Positions 1 to 5,096 of a stretch of DNA of 5,952 bases are shown one piece after another. Position 1 is the stretch's first letter. Every line of letters begins with the position of its first letter. The notes under the pieces were generated by a model. That model saw nothing but the letters and a program-made list of their open reading frames with translations. It did no database searches and was not told the origin of the DNA. Position numbers and translations under genes: made by a program. Source of the DNA: Acidimicrobiaceae bacterium (GTDB taxonomy: Bacteria; Actinomycetota; Acidimicrobiia; Acidimicrobiales; Palsa-688); NCBI GenBank assembly GCA_027334785.1, contig DAHWQF010000226.1, positions 1 to 5,952 of the forward strand, written 5' to 3'.

Positions 1-559
1 CCCCAGTCTCGATGTAGCGCAGCAGGAGGTCGACCGGACCCCCGGCAACGCCGATGTGGCCGGCGACGCCGCTGGTGCGGAGCTCAACGAGGGCCTCGAG
101 TGCGCCGCCGGGGCCGGTGGCTTCCTCGAAACTGATCCGCTCTGGGTCGTGCAGAGCCAAAAGCTGGAGCCGCTCAAGGCCGAGTCGCTCAAGGCTCTCC
201 GCGACGGAAATCCGGACGCGCTCGCCGGAGAAATTCCCCGTTATGGGGTCCGGGTCGACCTTGGTGGCCAGCACGAAACCATTCGGTAGCCCACCAGCAG
301 TCGCTATTGCCTCGCCGATACGCCGCTCGCTCTCCCCGTCTCCGTAGCCGTTCGAGGTGTCAACGAAGTTGACAGGGCTGTCGAACACGGCGCGCACGGT
401 CGCGACGGCGCGCGCCTTTTCGACCTCGTACCCGTAGAGGCGAGGCATGCTGGCGAGGGGGCTAGTACCCACGCAGAGCGGGGTCACCTCGAGCCCTGTT
501 CGGCCGAGCTGCCGACGCGGCAATGTCACCACGGCCTTGACCCCTTCCTCTGTATGCAT
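1..559 (-). CDS. Aldo/keto reductase, C-terminus off the left edge
   Basis: NAD(P)-dependent oxidoreductase of the aldo/keto reductase superfamily, a cytosolic TIM-barrel enzyme. The visible 186 residues hold the complete catalytic tetrad: Asp67 and Tyr72 (FVDTSNGYG), Lys100 (VLATK) and His137 (LALHDPE). The N-terminus LPRRQLGRTGLEVTPLCVGT is typical. The family usually has about 320 residues, so roughly 40% is missing at the contig edge and there is no sign of decay. The sequence style most resembles the D-threo-aldose 1-dehydrogenase / L-fucose dehydrogenase group, which oxidises aldoses at C1 to lactones; this is a family-level guess and substrate is unproven. The start is uncertain. ATG at 559 has AAGGGG just upstream, but GTG at 532 is preceded by a better AGAGGAAGGGG at 8 nt. 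An upstream in-frame TGA limits any longer start. It is transcribed away from the decayed genes, and whether it belongs to the acid-sugar cluster is unclear. Confidence 0.92.
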   Translation of the reverse strand, partial: MHTEEGVKAVVTLPRRQLGRTGLEVTPLCVGTSPLASMPRLYGYEVEKARAVATVRAVFDSPVNFVDTSNGYGDGESERRIGEAIATAGGLPNGFVLATKVDPDPITGNFSGERVRISVAESLERLGLERLQLLALHDPERISFEEATGPGGALEALVELRTSGVAGHIGVAGGPVDLLLRYIETG

Positions 560-606
560 CAAGCCCCTTGGAGCGCAGTCTCATGTGGGCCGTGTCTCAC
601 GCCACT

Positions 607-628
607 TTCACGGGAGAAACCTTCACGG
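607..628. repeat. Pair of direct TTCACGG repeats upstream of the aldo/keto reductase
   Basis: TTCACGG occurs at 607-613 and 622-628, a 15-bp period, in the 93-bp gap between the hydrolase remnant and the aldo/keto reductase start. The location fits a regulator site or promoter element for the reductase, but no convincing -35/-10 pair is visible, and two 7-bp matches can arise by chance. Confidence 0.3.
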
Positions 629-652
629 TTGACGCCGAGCCAGGTCGTCAGC

Positions 653-750
653 CTACCGTACCAGCCTAAAGAACGCTCGTAGCTCCTCCACGAACAGGTC
701 GGGCTGCTCGAGGGCGGCGAAGTGGCCGCCTTTCTCCGGCTCGTTCCGAT
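653..750 (-). pseudogene. C-terminal remnant of an epoxide-hydrolase-like alpha/beta hydrolase
   Basis: Read on the minus strand, about 32 codons end at a TAG (655-653) and contain GGHFAALEQPDLFVEELRAFF. This is the hallmark end of epoxide hydrolases and related alpha/beta hydrolases: the catalytic His sits in GGHFAA, followed by the last helix. Everything before it is missing: nucleophile elbow, oxyanion hole and cap, roughly 250-350 residues in intact relatives. The frame meets a TGA at about 786 and has no start of its own. At about 750 the homology stops and a histidine kinase N-terminus begins in another frame, so the piece is a leftover of a deletion or rearrangement and cannot make a working enzyme. 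The identification rests on one short but very characteristic motif. Confidence 0.65.
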
Positions 751-845
751 AGGACGCCAAAGTAGAGCACCACCGACGACGCGATCACCGTGACGAGCAC
801 GGCCGCCGCCGTCGCCAGGGCGACCCGGAGGCGGAGGCTTACCAC
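751..845 (-). pseudogene. N-terminal remnant of a sensor histidine kinase
   Basis: A GTG at 845-843 overlaps the stop of the response-regulator remnant (GTGGTAA), the translational coupling common in regulator-kinase operons. The frame reads VVSLRLRVALATAAAVLVTV and on through IASSVVLYFGVLSE: a short basic stretch then a hydrophobic helix of about 20 residues, the usual signal anchor of an extracytoplasmic-sensing histidine kinase. After roughly 31 residues the sequence turns into low-complexity Arg/Pro/Ala text, which is the hydrolase remnant read out of frame, and stops at TAG 668-666. No HAMP, dimerisation (H-box) or ATPase region is present; intact kinases have 350-500 residues. The call depends on position directly behind an OmpR-type regulator plus the transmembrane segment; the helix alone would be unspecific. 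Confidence 0.6.
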
Positions 846-1162
846 GGGCGCACCACGAAGCCTACGCCGCGCACGGTGTGGACGAGCCTCGGCTCACCGC
901 CCTCTTCGGTCTTGCGCCGCTGGTAGCCGACATAGACGTCGAGGGTGTTGGACCCCCACGAGTCGCTATAGCCCCAGAGGCGCTCCCGGAGGACCTCGCG
1001 GCTCATCACGATCCCGGCGTTCAACATGAGCACCTTGAGCAGGCCGAACTCGGTCCGGGTGAGCTCGATGGCCCGACCACCTCGCTGTACCGCCCGAGTA
1101 CGAGGGTTGGTCGATAGCACGGTCACCTGTCGAGGATCCACCAGCAGCGTGAGAGCCATCAC
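839..1162 (-). pseudogene. OmpR/PhoB-type response regulator, DNA-binding half only
   Basis: The 107-residue frame is a nearly complete winged-helix effector domain. IELTRTEFGLLKVLMLNAG (about residues 32-50) covers helix 1 and the turn, MSREVLRERLWGY the second helix, SNTLDVYVGYQRRKTE the recognition helix, and VHTVRGVGFVVRP the C-terminal wing. Intact OmpR-family regulators have about 225-240 residues, with a phospho-accepting receiver in the first 120. Here the receiver is absent: residues 1-25 resemble only the interdomain linker, and the GTG/ATG at 1162/1159 have no ribosome binding site. The stop overlaps the start of the histidine kinase remnant, so this was a regulator-kinase operon of the MprA/MprB-like type common in actinobacteria. 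It could instead be a stand-alone phosphorylation-independent DNA-binding protein, but the broken partner and missing ribosome binding site favour a pseudogene. Confidence 0.82.
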
Positions 1163-1168
1163 TGCAGA

Positions 1169-1187
1169 CTATGAGAAATCTATGAGA
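1169..1187. promoter_or_regulatory. Tandem 8-bp direct repeat, candidate OmpR-type operator
   Basis: CTATGAGA occurs at 1169-1176 and again at 1180-1187, an exact 11-bp period (one helical turn), separated by AAT. OmpR/PhoB-family winged-helix proteins typically bind tandem direct repeats with 10-11 bp spacing. The pair lies 7 bp upstream of the remnant of just such a regulator, so an old autoregulatory site is plausible. In this window a chance 8-bp repeat at that exact spacing is not very rare, hence moderate confidence. Confidence 0.4.
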
Positions 1188-1382
1188 GCCTCTCGTGCCT
1201 CCGTATGCTCGACAATCAAGAGCAAGCCCTGGACATGGGCGGTGGTCAGGACTTGGCGACCGACACCTCCCTGCGCGCCCACAGGACCCCTTCGGGTACC
1301 CATGCGGCGGCCGCTGAGGTACCTACGTCCTTTTTCGCCTCCATCAGGCCGCGGGTGGCATGCTCTGCTCCTTCTCAGCGGT
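1188..1382. other. Gene-free stretch with a possible trace of a receiver domain
   Basis: No convincing gene, RNA or terminator is seen. On the minus strand the frame that ends at TAG 1171-1169 reads LLLIVEHTEAREAL from about 1225 on. This recalls the first beta strand and helix of a response-regulator receiver (LLIVEDE.EAREAL), with His where an acidic residue is expected. If real, it would be the start of the deleted receiver of the adjacent regulator; it is too short to claim. The rest shows only out-of-frame readings of GC-rich DNA. Confidence 0.3.
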
Positions 1383-2369
1383 TCACGAGTACTTATCGGC
1401 CAGGAGGTCGAAGGCGGCGTCCACCTTGGGGTCGACAACTTGGCGTTCGGGGTGCTGGTCTATCCACTCGATGGTCTGGCGGGCGCCCTCGGAATAGGGG
1501 ATGAGCGCCGCCCACCCAGGGGCCACGCGCCGGATCTTGGAGTTGTCGAATATCACCGAGTGCGCTTTGTCGCCTAGGATTTGGGGGCCCCACTCGGGTA
1601 GCACCTTGGCGATCGTCTCGGAGGCGACGTGCACGAGCCTGGCTGCGACGCCCGCCGCCCGAGCTACCAGGTGATGGATCTGGTCCCAGGTCAAAAGGTC
1701 GTCGGTGGTGATGTGGAAGCTGTCACCAATGGTGGAGGGGTTCCCCAGGAGCCGCACGAAGGCGCGGGCGAAGTCATCGTGGTGCGTGAGTGCCCACAAC
1801 GACGACCCGTCCCCGTGGACCACCACGGGTTTACCACGGCGCATCCGGTCGACGACAGTCCAGCCGCCGTCGAAGGGAAGACCGGTCCGGTCGTAGGTGT
1901 GGGAGGGCCGGACGATGGTCACCGGGAACCCCTTGTCTCGGTAGGCCGCCATGAACGCTTCTTCGCAGGCGATCTTTTTGCGCGAGTAGTCCCAGAACGG
2001 GTTGGACAACGGTGTCGATTCGGTTATGGGCAGCCGGGCCGCAGGCTTCTGGTAGGCGGAAGCCGAACTGATGAAGATGAACTGCTGTGTGCGACCGGCG
2101 AAAATTTCGATGTCCGTCGTCACCTGGGCCGGCTCCCGGACGGTGAAATCCACCACGGAGGTGAACTCCATGTTCTTCAGAGCCGCATTGGTTGCTCCGA
2201 CGTCCCGGACGTCGGCTTGGAGGGAAGTGGTCCCGGTTGGCAGGGGCCGCAAGGTGGTCTGGCCACGGTTGAGGACGTATACGTCGCAGCCGGCTTCCAG
2301 CGCTCGCACCACGCAGGCTGAGCTGATCTTGCCCGTACCCCCGACGAACAGCACCGATAGAGATCCCAC
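1383..2369 (-). CDS. NAD-dependent epimerase/dehydratase-like SDR
   Basis: Extended (atypical 'a' group) short-chain dehydrogenase/reductase of 328 residues, apparently full length and cytosolic. The N-terminal dinucleotide-binding loop is FVGGTGKIS (residues 8-16), followed by VLNRG (32-36) at the end of the second beta strand, where cofactor specificity is set. The active site has the serine region FISSASAY (99-106) and the YxxxK pair Tyr128/Lys132 (DYSRKKIACEEA). Other marks are TIVRPSHTYDRTG (151-163), the substrate-side segment HGDGSSLWALTHHDDFARAF (185-204) and GDKAHSVIFDNSKIRR near the C-terminus. Members are usually annotated as NAD-dependent epimerases or dehydratases acting on sugars or sugar nucleotides; the true substrate is rarely known. 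The GTG start is chosen because AAGGGAG lies 8 nt upstream and no earlier in-frame start matches the family. It is transcribed divergently from the acid-sugar kinase operon, suggesting shared control from 2370-2713 and perhaps a role in oxidising or epimerising the sugar precursor. Confidence 0.93.
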   Translation of the reverse strand: MGSLSVLFVGGTGKISSACVVRALEAGCDVYVLNRGQTTLRPLPTGTTSLQADVRDVGATNAALKNMEFTSVVDFTVREPAQVTTDIEIFAGRTQQFIFISSASAYQKPAARLPITESTPLSNPFWDYSRKKIACEEAFMAAYRDKGFPVTIVRPSHTYDRTGLPFDGGWTVVDRMRRGKPVVVHGDGSSLWALTHHDDFARAFVRLLGNPSTIGDSFHITTDDLLTWDQIHHLVARAAGVAARLVHVASETIAKVLPEWGPQILGDKAHSVIFDNSKIRRVAPGWAALIPYSEGARQTIEWIDQHPERQVVDPKVDAAFDLLADKYS

Positions 2370-2377
2370 GTCCGCAT

Positions 2378-2384
2378 CTCCCTT
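2378..2384 (-). promoter_or_regulatory. Ribosome binding site fixing the SDR GTG start
   Basis: AAGGGAG on the minus strand with an 8-nt spacer to GTG 2369-2367. The ATG at 2377-2375 lies immediately next to this site (no spacer) and is in another frame, so the GTG is the supported start. Confidence 0.7.
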
Positions 2385-2405
2385 AGGTCGGACTCCTGGC
2401 CGACA

Positions 2406-2424
2406 CCTCCCCGCCTATGGGAGG
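2406..2424. repeat. Short G/C hairpin in the SDR leader
   Basis: CCTCCC (2406-2411) and GGGAGG (2419-2424) form a 6-bp stem with a 7-nt loop, about 40 nt upstream of the SDR start. There is no T-tract, so it is not a typical terminator; it may be a minor leader structure or chance in GC-rich DNA. Confidence 0.3.
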
Positions 2425-2450
2425 GGTAGCCAGAGTGTCCCATATTATCT

Positions 2451-2465
2451 ACGATCTATGATCGT
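2451..2465. promoter_or_regulatory. Perfect palindrome in the divergent control region, candidate operator
   Basis: ACGATC-TAT-GATCGT has 6-bp perfect arms and a 3-nt centre. It sits in the most AT-rich part of the window, beside TATTAT (2443-2448) and overlapping TATGAT (2457-2462), both -10-like, between the divergent SDR gene and the GntR remnant/kinase operon. Dimeric GntR-family regulators bind short palindromes of this size, and they often lie between their own gene and the controlled genes. I see no clear -35 element for either direction, so the exact promoters are not assigned. Confidence 0.55.
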
Positions 2466-2509
2466 GCCATGCTAGTACCCCTCACGGGCCACCGCCTCAG
2501 AAACGCCAG

Positions 2510-2713
2510 GTGCTGGTAGACGGCGTCTATGAAACCCTGACCACCCACCTCATGTCTGGGGCGCTCGCACCCGGCGACACGGTGAGCATCGACTCGTTGT
2601 CCCGGGACCTCCAGGTTGCGCCGACGCCCATCCCTGACTGGTCGGTGTTGCTAACCGGCGGGCCTGATGAGTAGGCTGCTGCCGAAAGGGCCATGGCCAC
2701 CTGGGTGGGGAAA
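2510..2713 (+). pseudogene. Gutted GntR-family transcriptional regulator
   Basis: From GTG 2510 the frame reads 54 residues to a TAG at 2672-2674. Residues 3-41 are a classic GntR winged helix-turn-helix: VDGVYETLTTHLMSGALAPG, then DTVSIDSLSRDLQVAPTPI. Intact proteins continue with REALARL...GLV and a ligand-binding domain of about 150 residues; here homology breaks off right after PTPI. Past the TAG, the same frame gives AAAERAMATWVGKM, which looks like the last helix of an FCD-type ligand domain (DPxAAERAMRxH). The best reading is an internal deletion joining the DNA-binding head to the tail, plus a stop. The start is poor too: no ribosome binding site, an in-frame TGA at 2459-2461 and no upstream ATG in frame. 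This is the expected position of the operon's own regulator. The head is secure; the tail assignment is tentative. A short DNA-binding peptide cannot be excluded. Confidence 0.72.
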
Positions 2714-4039
2714 ATGGTCAAATTAGCGATAATTGCTGATGATCTCACCGGAGCGGCCGACGCGGTGCTGCCATTTGCCCGTGCGGGCTGGGCCACGTCG
2801 GTCACGACGAACGCCCTCGAGGTCGGGCGCTTGTTGGCCCATGACAGGGTCGTGGGCGTCGACGTCGGCACCCGGGAGGCCGCTGGGCCCCTGGCTTATC
2901 TCGCCGTCTTCGGTGCCTGTCAAGAAGCCCTCCGGGTGGGAGCCGTCCCGTACAAAAAGGTGGATTCGAGGCTGCGGGGCAAACCCGCCCTCGAGGTCGG
3001 TGCCGCCCTCGATGCCTGGCCTGAAGCCATTGCCATTGTCGCACCAGCCTTGCCCCATATGGGCCGGGTGGTGCGGGATGGCCGGCTCCAGGGGCCGGAT
3101 CTTGCACCGATCGAAATGGCCGAGGTCTTTTCAGGGCCTTGGCGCGGCGGGCTGGCGCGGGTTAGCCGACGGGAGTTGGCCCCCGGGGCAGTCCGAGACC
3201 GGCTCGAGTCTCTGGCCCCGGGCAGCGTCGTCTTGGCTGACGCTGAAAACGAAGACCAACTCTTGGCGCTGGTGAGTGCGGCCTGGGGCGGCGACCGGGC
3301 TGTGCTTTGGGTGGGTGCCGCTGGGTTGTCAAGCGCCCTAATTGCTCACCTGCGTTCCGTGGCCTCGCCGGCTTCCACCATGACCGCCCGTTCTGATGCG
3401 GCTTCTGATGCGGCCGCCCCGCGTCCCACGGGCGCTACGCGACCTCCGGGCGGCCGGGGCATCCTGGTCCTTGTCGCTACCCAGGAGAGAGTGGGCCGCC
3501 TGCAGTTGGCGGCCCTAGCCCACCGGACCGGTGCTGTGGTGAGCGAACTGGCGTTGGAACAAGCCGCCGTGGCCTCCTGGGTCGCCTCGGAGCGTTCCGC
3601 ATTGAGCGCACGCCTTGAAGCGGGCGAAGTGGTCGCCCTGTGTTCGGCGTGGCCGAAGCCGGGCGCGGCCGAACGAGACGACCACGCCAAGCTTATGGCC
3701 GTAGGGGCCTGCGCCCTAATCGCCTCGGGGGTGGCTGTTGACCTTGTAGCCACGGGTGGGAAGATGGCTCGTTGCCTTCTCGACGCCATTGGCGAGCAGT
3801 CGTGCCGGATCCTGGGCGAGGTCGGTCCGGGCATGCCTCTTTTGGAAACTGAGAGGCACGGGTTTGGTCTCGTCACCAAAGCCGGGTCCTTCGGAACGGA
3901 GTTGTCCCTCGTCGGGGCCGTCGCCGTTCTCCGGTCGTGGCGCAGCCGAGGAGGCATGGGAAAGGCGTCGTATGTCGCCACTTCTGATAGAAAGGGGAGC
4001 CGGGCAGTGACGGAAGGTTTCGGAGAACCCAGACGATGA
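2714..4039 (+). CDS. dtnK: Four-carbon acid sugar kinase (DUF1537 family), probable D-threonate/D-erythronate kinase
   Basis: ATP-dependent cytosolic kinase that phosphorylates a tetronate at O4, the first committed step to dihydroxyacetone phosphate. With numbering from the in-frame ATG at 2693, the substrate domain shows IADDLTGAAD (14-23), YKKVDSRLRGK (87-97), APALPHMGR (118-125 region) and VLWVGAAGLSSAL (204-216). The C-terminal nucleotide domain has LVATGGKMAR (351-360), GEVGPGMPL (375-383) and LVTKAGSFG (393-401). Length of about 441 residues is normal. ATG 2714 is preferred because MVKLAIIADD matches the usual family start and GTGGGG lies just before it; the seven extra codons from 2693 appear to belong to the regulator remnant. 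The stop overlaps the next start as ATGA, so translation is coupled with the PdxA2 enzyme, the diagnostic partner for D-threonate or D-erythronate rather than 3-oxo-tetronate use. Oddities are Arg in DSRLRG where Thr is usual and an Ala/Pro-rich linker (222-256) with a 12-bp tandem duplication. Confidence 0.92.
   Translation: MVKLAIIADDLTGAADAVLPFARAGWATSVTTNALEVGRLLAHDRVVGVDVGTREAAGPLAYLAVFGACQEALRVGAVPYKKVDSRLRGKPALEVGAALDAWPEAIAIVAPALPHMGRVVRDGRLQGPDLAPIEMAEVFSGPWRGGLARVSRRELAPGAVRDRLESLAPGSVVLADAENEDQLLALVSAAWGGDRAVLWVGAAGLSSALIAHLRSVASPASTMTARSDAASDAAAPRPTGATRPPGGRGILVLVATQERVGRLQLAALAHRTGAVVSELALEQAAVASWVASERSALSARLEAGEVVALCSAWPKPGAAERDDHAKLMAVGACALIASGVAVDLVATGGKMARCLLDAIGEQSCRILGEVGPGMPLLETERHGFGLVTKAGSFGTELSLVGAVAVLRSWRSRGGMGKASYVATSDRKGSRAVTEGFGEPRR
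3391..3414 (+). repeat. Two tandem copies of a 12-bp unit inside the kinase linker
   Basis: TTCTGATGCGGC is repeated perfectly back to back. It keeps the frame and encodes SDAASDAA in the flexible linker between the two kinase domains, so copy number could vary without loss of function. Slipped-strand duplication is the simplest origin. Confidence 0.85.
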
Positions 4040-5058
4040 GCACGCGAAGGTCGCAATTACCTATCGTCGCCATCACGATGGGAGACGCGGCTGGGATCGG
4101 CCCGGAGGTCATAGTCAAAGCCTTGGCCCTCCGCCCCGAGACCTTCGATTTCTCCCGCCCGCTGGTCGTGGGCGACGTCGCCGCCCTGACCCGCACCGCC
4201 TCTCAGCTAGGTGTGGCGACCGAGGTCAGGCGCCTCAACCGAGGGGCCGAGGCCGAGTTCAGACTTGGTGGCATTGATTGCATTTCATTGGATCTCATTC
4301 CTGAGGACCTGCCCCTTGGGCAGCTGTCGGCCGCTGCGGGAGAGGCATCTTACCGCTTCATCGAAAAAGCAGTAGCCCTGGCCATGGCCCGCGAGGCGGA
4401 CGCTATCTGTACCGCTCCTATTAATAAGGAAGCTCTTCACCTCGCTGGCCATCACTACCCGGGCCATACCGAACTGTTGGCCGAGTTGACGGGGGCCAGG
4501 GACGTTGTGATGATGCTTACGACCAGGACGGGAGATGGCCACTACCTGCGGGTCGCGCATGTGACCACTCATATCGGCCTCATTGATGCCATCGACCGCA
4601 TAAACCCGCAACGGGTGCAACGCGTCATCGAGCTCGCCCAAGCGAGTCTGAGTCGCGCCGTCCCGGGTCGCCCGGTCAAGATCGCGGTCTGTGGCATAAA
4701 CCCGCACGCCGGCGAGGGAGGTTTGTTCGGGCGGGGTGAGGAGAAGGCCAAGGTCCAGCCGGCCATCGCCGCGGCAGCGGCGAAGGGCATCGACGTAGTC
4801 GGACCGCTACCCGCCGACAGCGCGTTCTTCAGGGCCGGTCGCGGTGATTTCGACTGCGTCGTTGCCATGTACCACGATCAAGGTCACAGTCCTGTAAAGG
4901 TCCTCGGGTTGGAAGGCGGAGTCAACGTCAGCCTGGGCTTGCCCATTGTTCGAACAAGCGTCGACCACGGCACCGCTTTCGACATCGCCGGGCAGGGTAG
5001 GGCCGACGAGCGCAGCCTTGTCTCGGCGATCCGGGAAGCAGCGAGCCTGGCGGCGTAA
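4036..5058 (+). CDS. pdxA2: PdxA2-type 4-phospho-tetronate dehydrogenase
   Basis: Cytosolic, divalent-metal and NAD-dependent enzyme of the PdxA family. In its catabolic form it oxidises C3 of 4-phospho-D-threonate (or 4-phospho-D-erythronate), and decarboxylation yields dihydroxyacetone phosphate. At 340 residues it is full length. Motifs in order are MGDAAGIGPEV (15-25), TAPINKEAL (126-134), GHTELLAELTG (143-153), HVTTHI (175-180), NPHAGEGGLFGR (222-233), GPLPADSAF (256-264), MYHDQGHSPVK (278-288) and RTSVDHGTAFDIAG (306-319). His179, His224 and His280 match the three metal ligands of E. coli PdxA in context and spacing. The ATG shares ATGA with the kinase stop, with a weak GGAG about 11 nt upstream, so coupling likely drives translation. 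Context separates it from biosynthetic PdxA (vitamin B6): it follows a DUF1537 kinase and no pdxJ is nearby. An ordinary PdxA role is the main alternative. Ala in MGDAAG replaces the more usual Pro, a tolerated change. Confidence 0.93.
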   Translation: MSTRRSQLPIVAITMGDAAGIGPEVIVKALALRPETFDFSRPLVVGDVAALTRTASQLGVATEVRRLNRGAEAEFRLGGIDCISLDLIPEDLPLGQLSAAAGEASYRFIEKAVALAMAREADAICTAPINKEALHLAGHHYPGHTELLAELTGARDVVMMLTTRTGDGHYLRVAHVTTHIGLIDAIDRINPQRVQRVIELAQASLSRAVPGRPVKIAVCGINPHAGEGGLFGRGEEKAKVQPAIAAAAAKGIDVVGPLPADSAFFRAGRGDFDCVVAMYHDQGHSPVKVLGLEGGVNVSLGLPIVRTSVDHGTAFDIAGQGRADERSLVSAIREAASLAA

Positions 5059-5060
5059 CC

Positions 5061-5096
5061 ATGGCACAAATTGAGGAGGTCAGGCCGGAGCCATGA
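5061..5096 (+). other. 11-codon mini-ORF overlapping the alcohol dehydrogenase start
   Basis: ATG 5061 opens a frame MAQIEEVRPEP ending at TGA 5094-5096, which overlaps the next gene's ATG as ATGA. It begins 2 bp after the pdxA2 stop. It contains the strong Shine-Dalgarno-like GAGGAGGT (5073-5080), which lies 12 nt before ATG 5093, longer than ideal. It may be a coupling leader peptide or only chance sequence around the ribosome binding site. No homology is recognisable. Confidence 0.25.

Noticed and set aside
54..347. Two overlapping plus-strand frames at the left edge
   Set aside because: Both are antisense to the aldo/keto reductase, whose catalytic tetrad is read on the minus strand.
1188..1382. 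Search for a transposase, inverted-repeat ends or a target-site duplication near the decayed genes
   Set aside because: No terminal inverted repeats or transposase motifs are visible, so a mobile-element cause is not claimed.
1026..1577. Plus-strand open frame of 183 codons across the regulator remnant, gene-free stretch and SDR end
   Set aside because: Low-complexity translation; it overlaps convincing minus-strand homology at both ends.
1629..2321. Long plus-strand open frame of 230 codons opposite the SDR gene
   Set aside because: It is the antisense of a gene with clear SDR motifs, has no recognisable domain, and its openness follows from GC-rich codon bias.
1260..2411. 12-bp word CCGACACCTCCC shared at 1260-1271 and 2400-2411
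   Set aside because: About one 12-bp match is expected by chance in a window this size, more with GC bias, and the flanks do not match.
2469..2519. ATG at 2469 as the start of the GntR gene
   Set aside because: It is in a different frame from the helix-turn-helix and stops after 16 codons; only a frameshift would join it, and none can be shown.
3346..4056. Minus-strand open frame of 236 codons opposite the kinase
   Set aside because: Rich in Arg/Ala/Pro/Ser with no motif; antisense to the conserved C-terminal half of the kinase.
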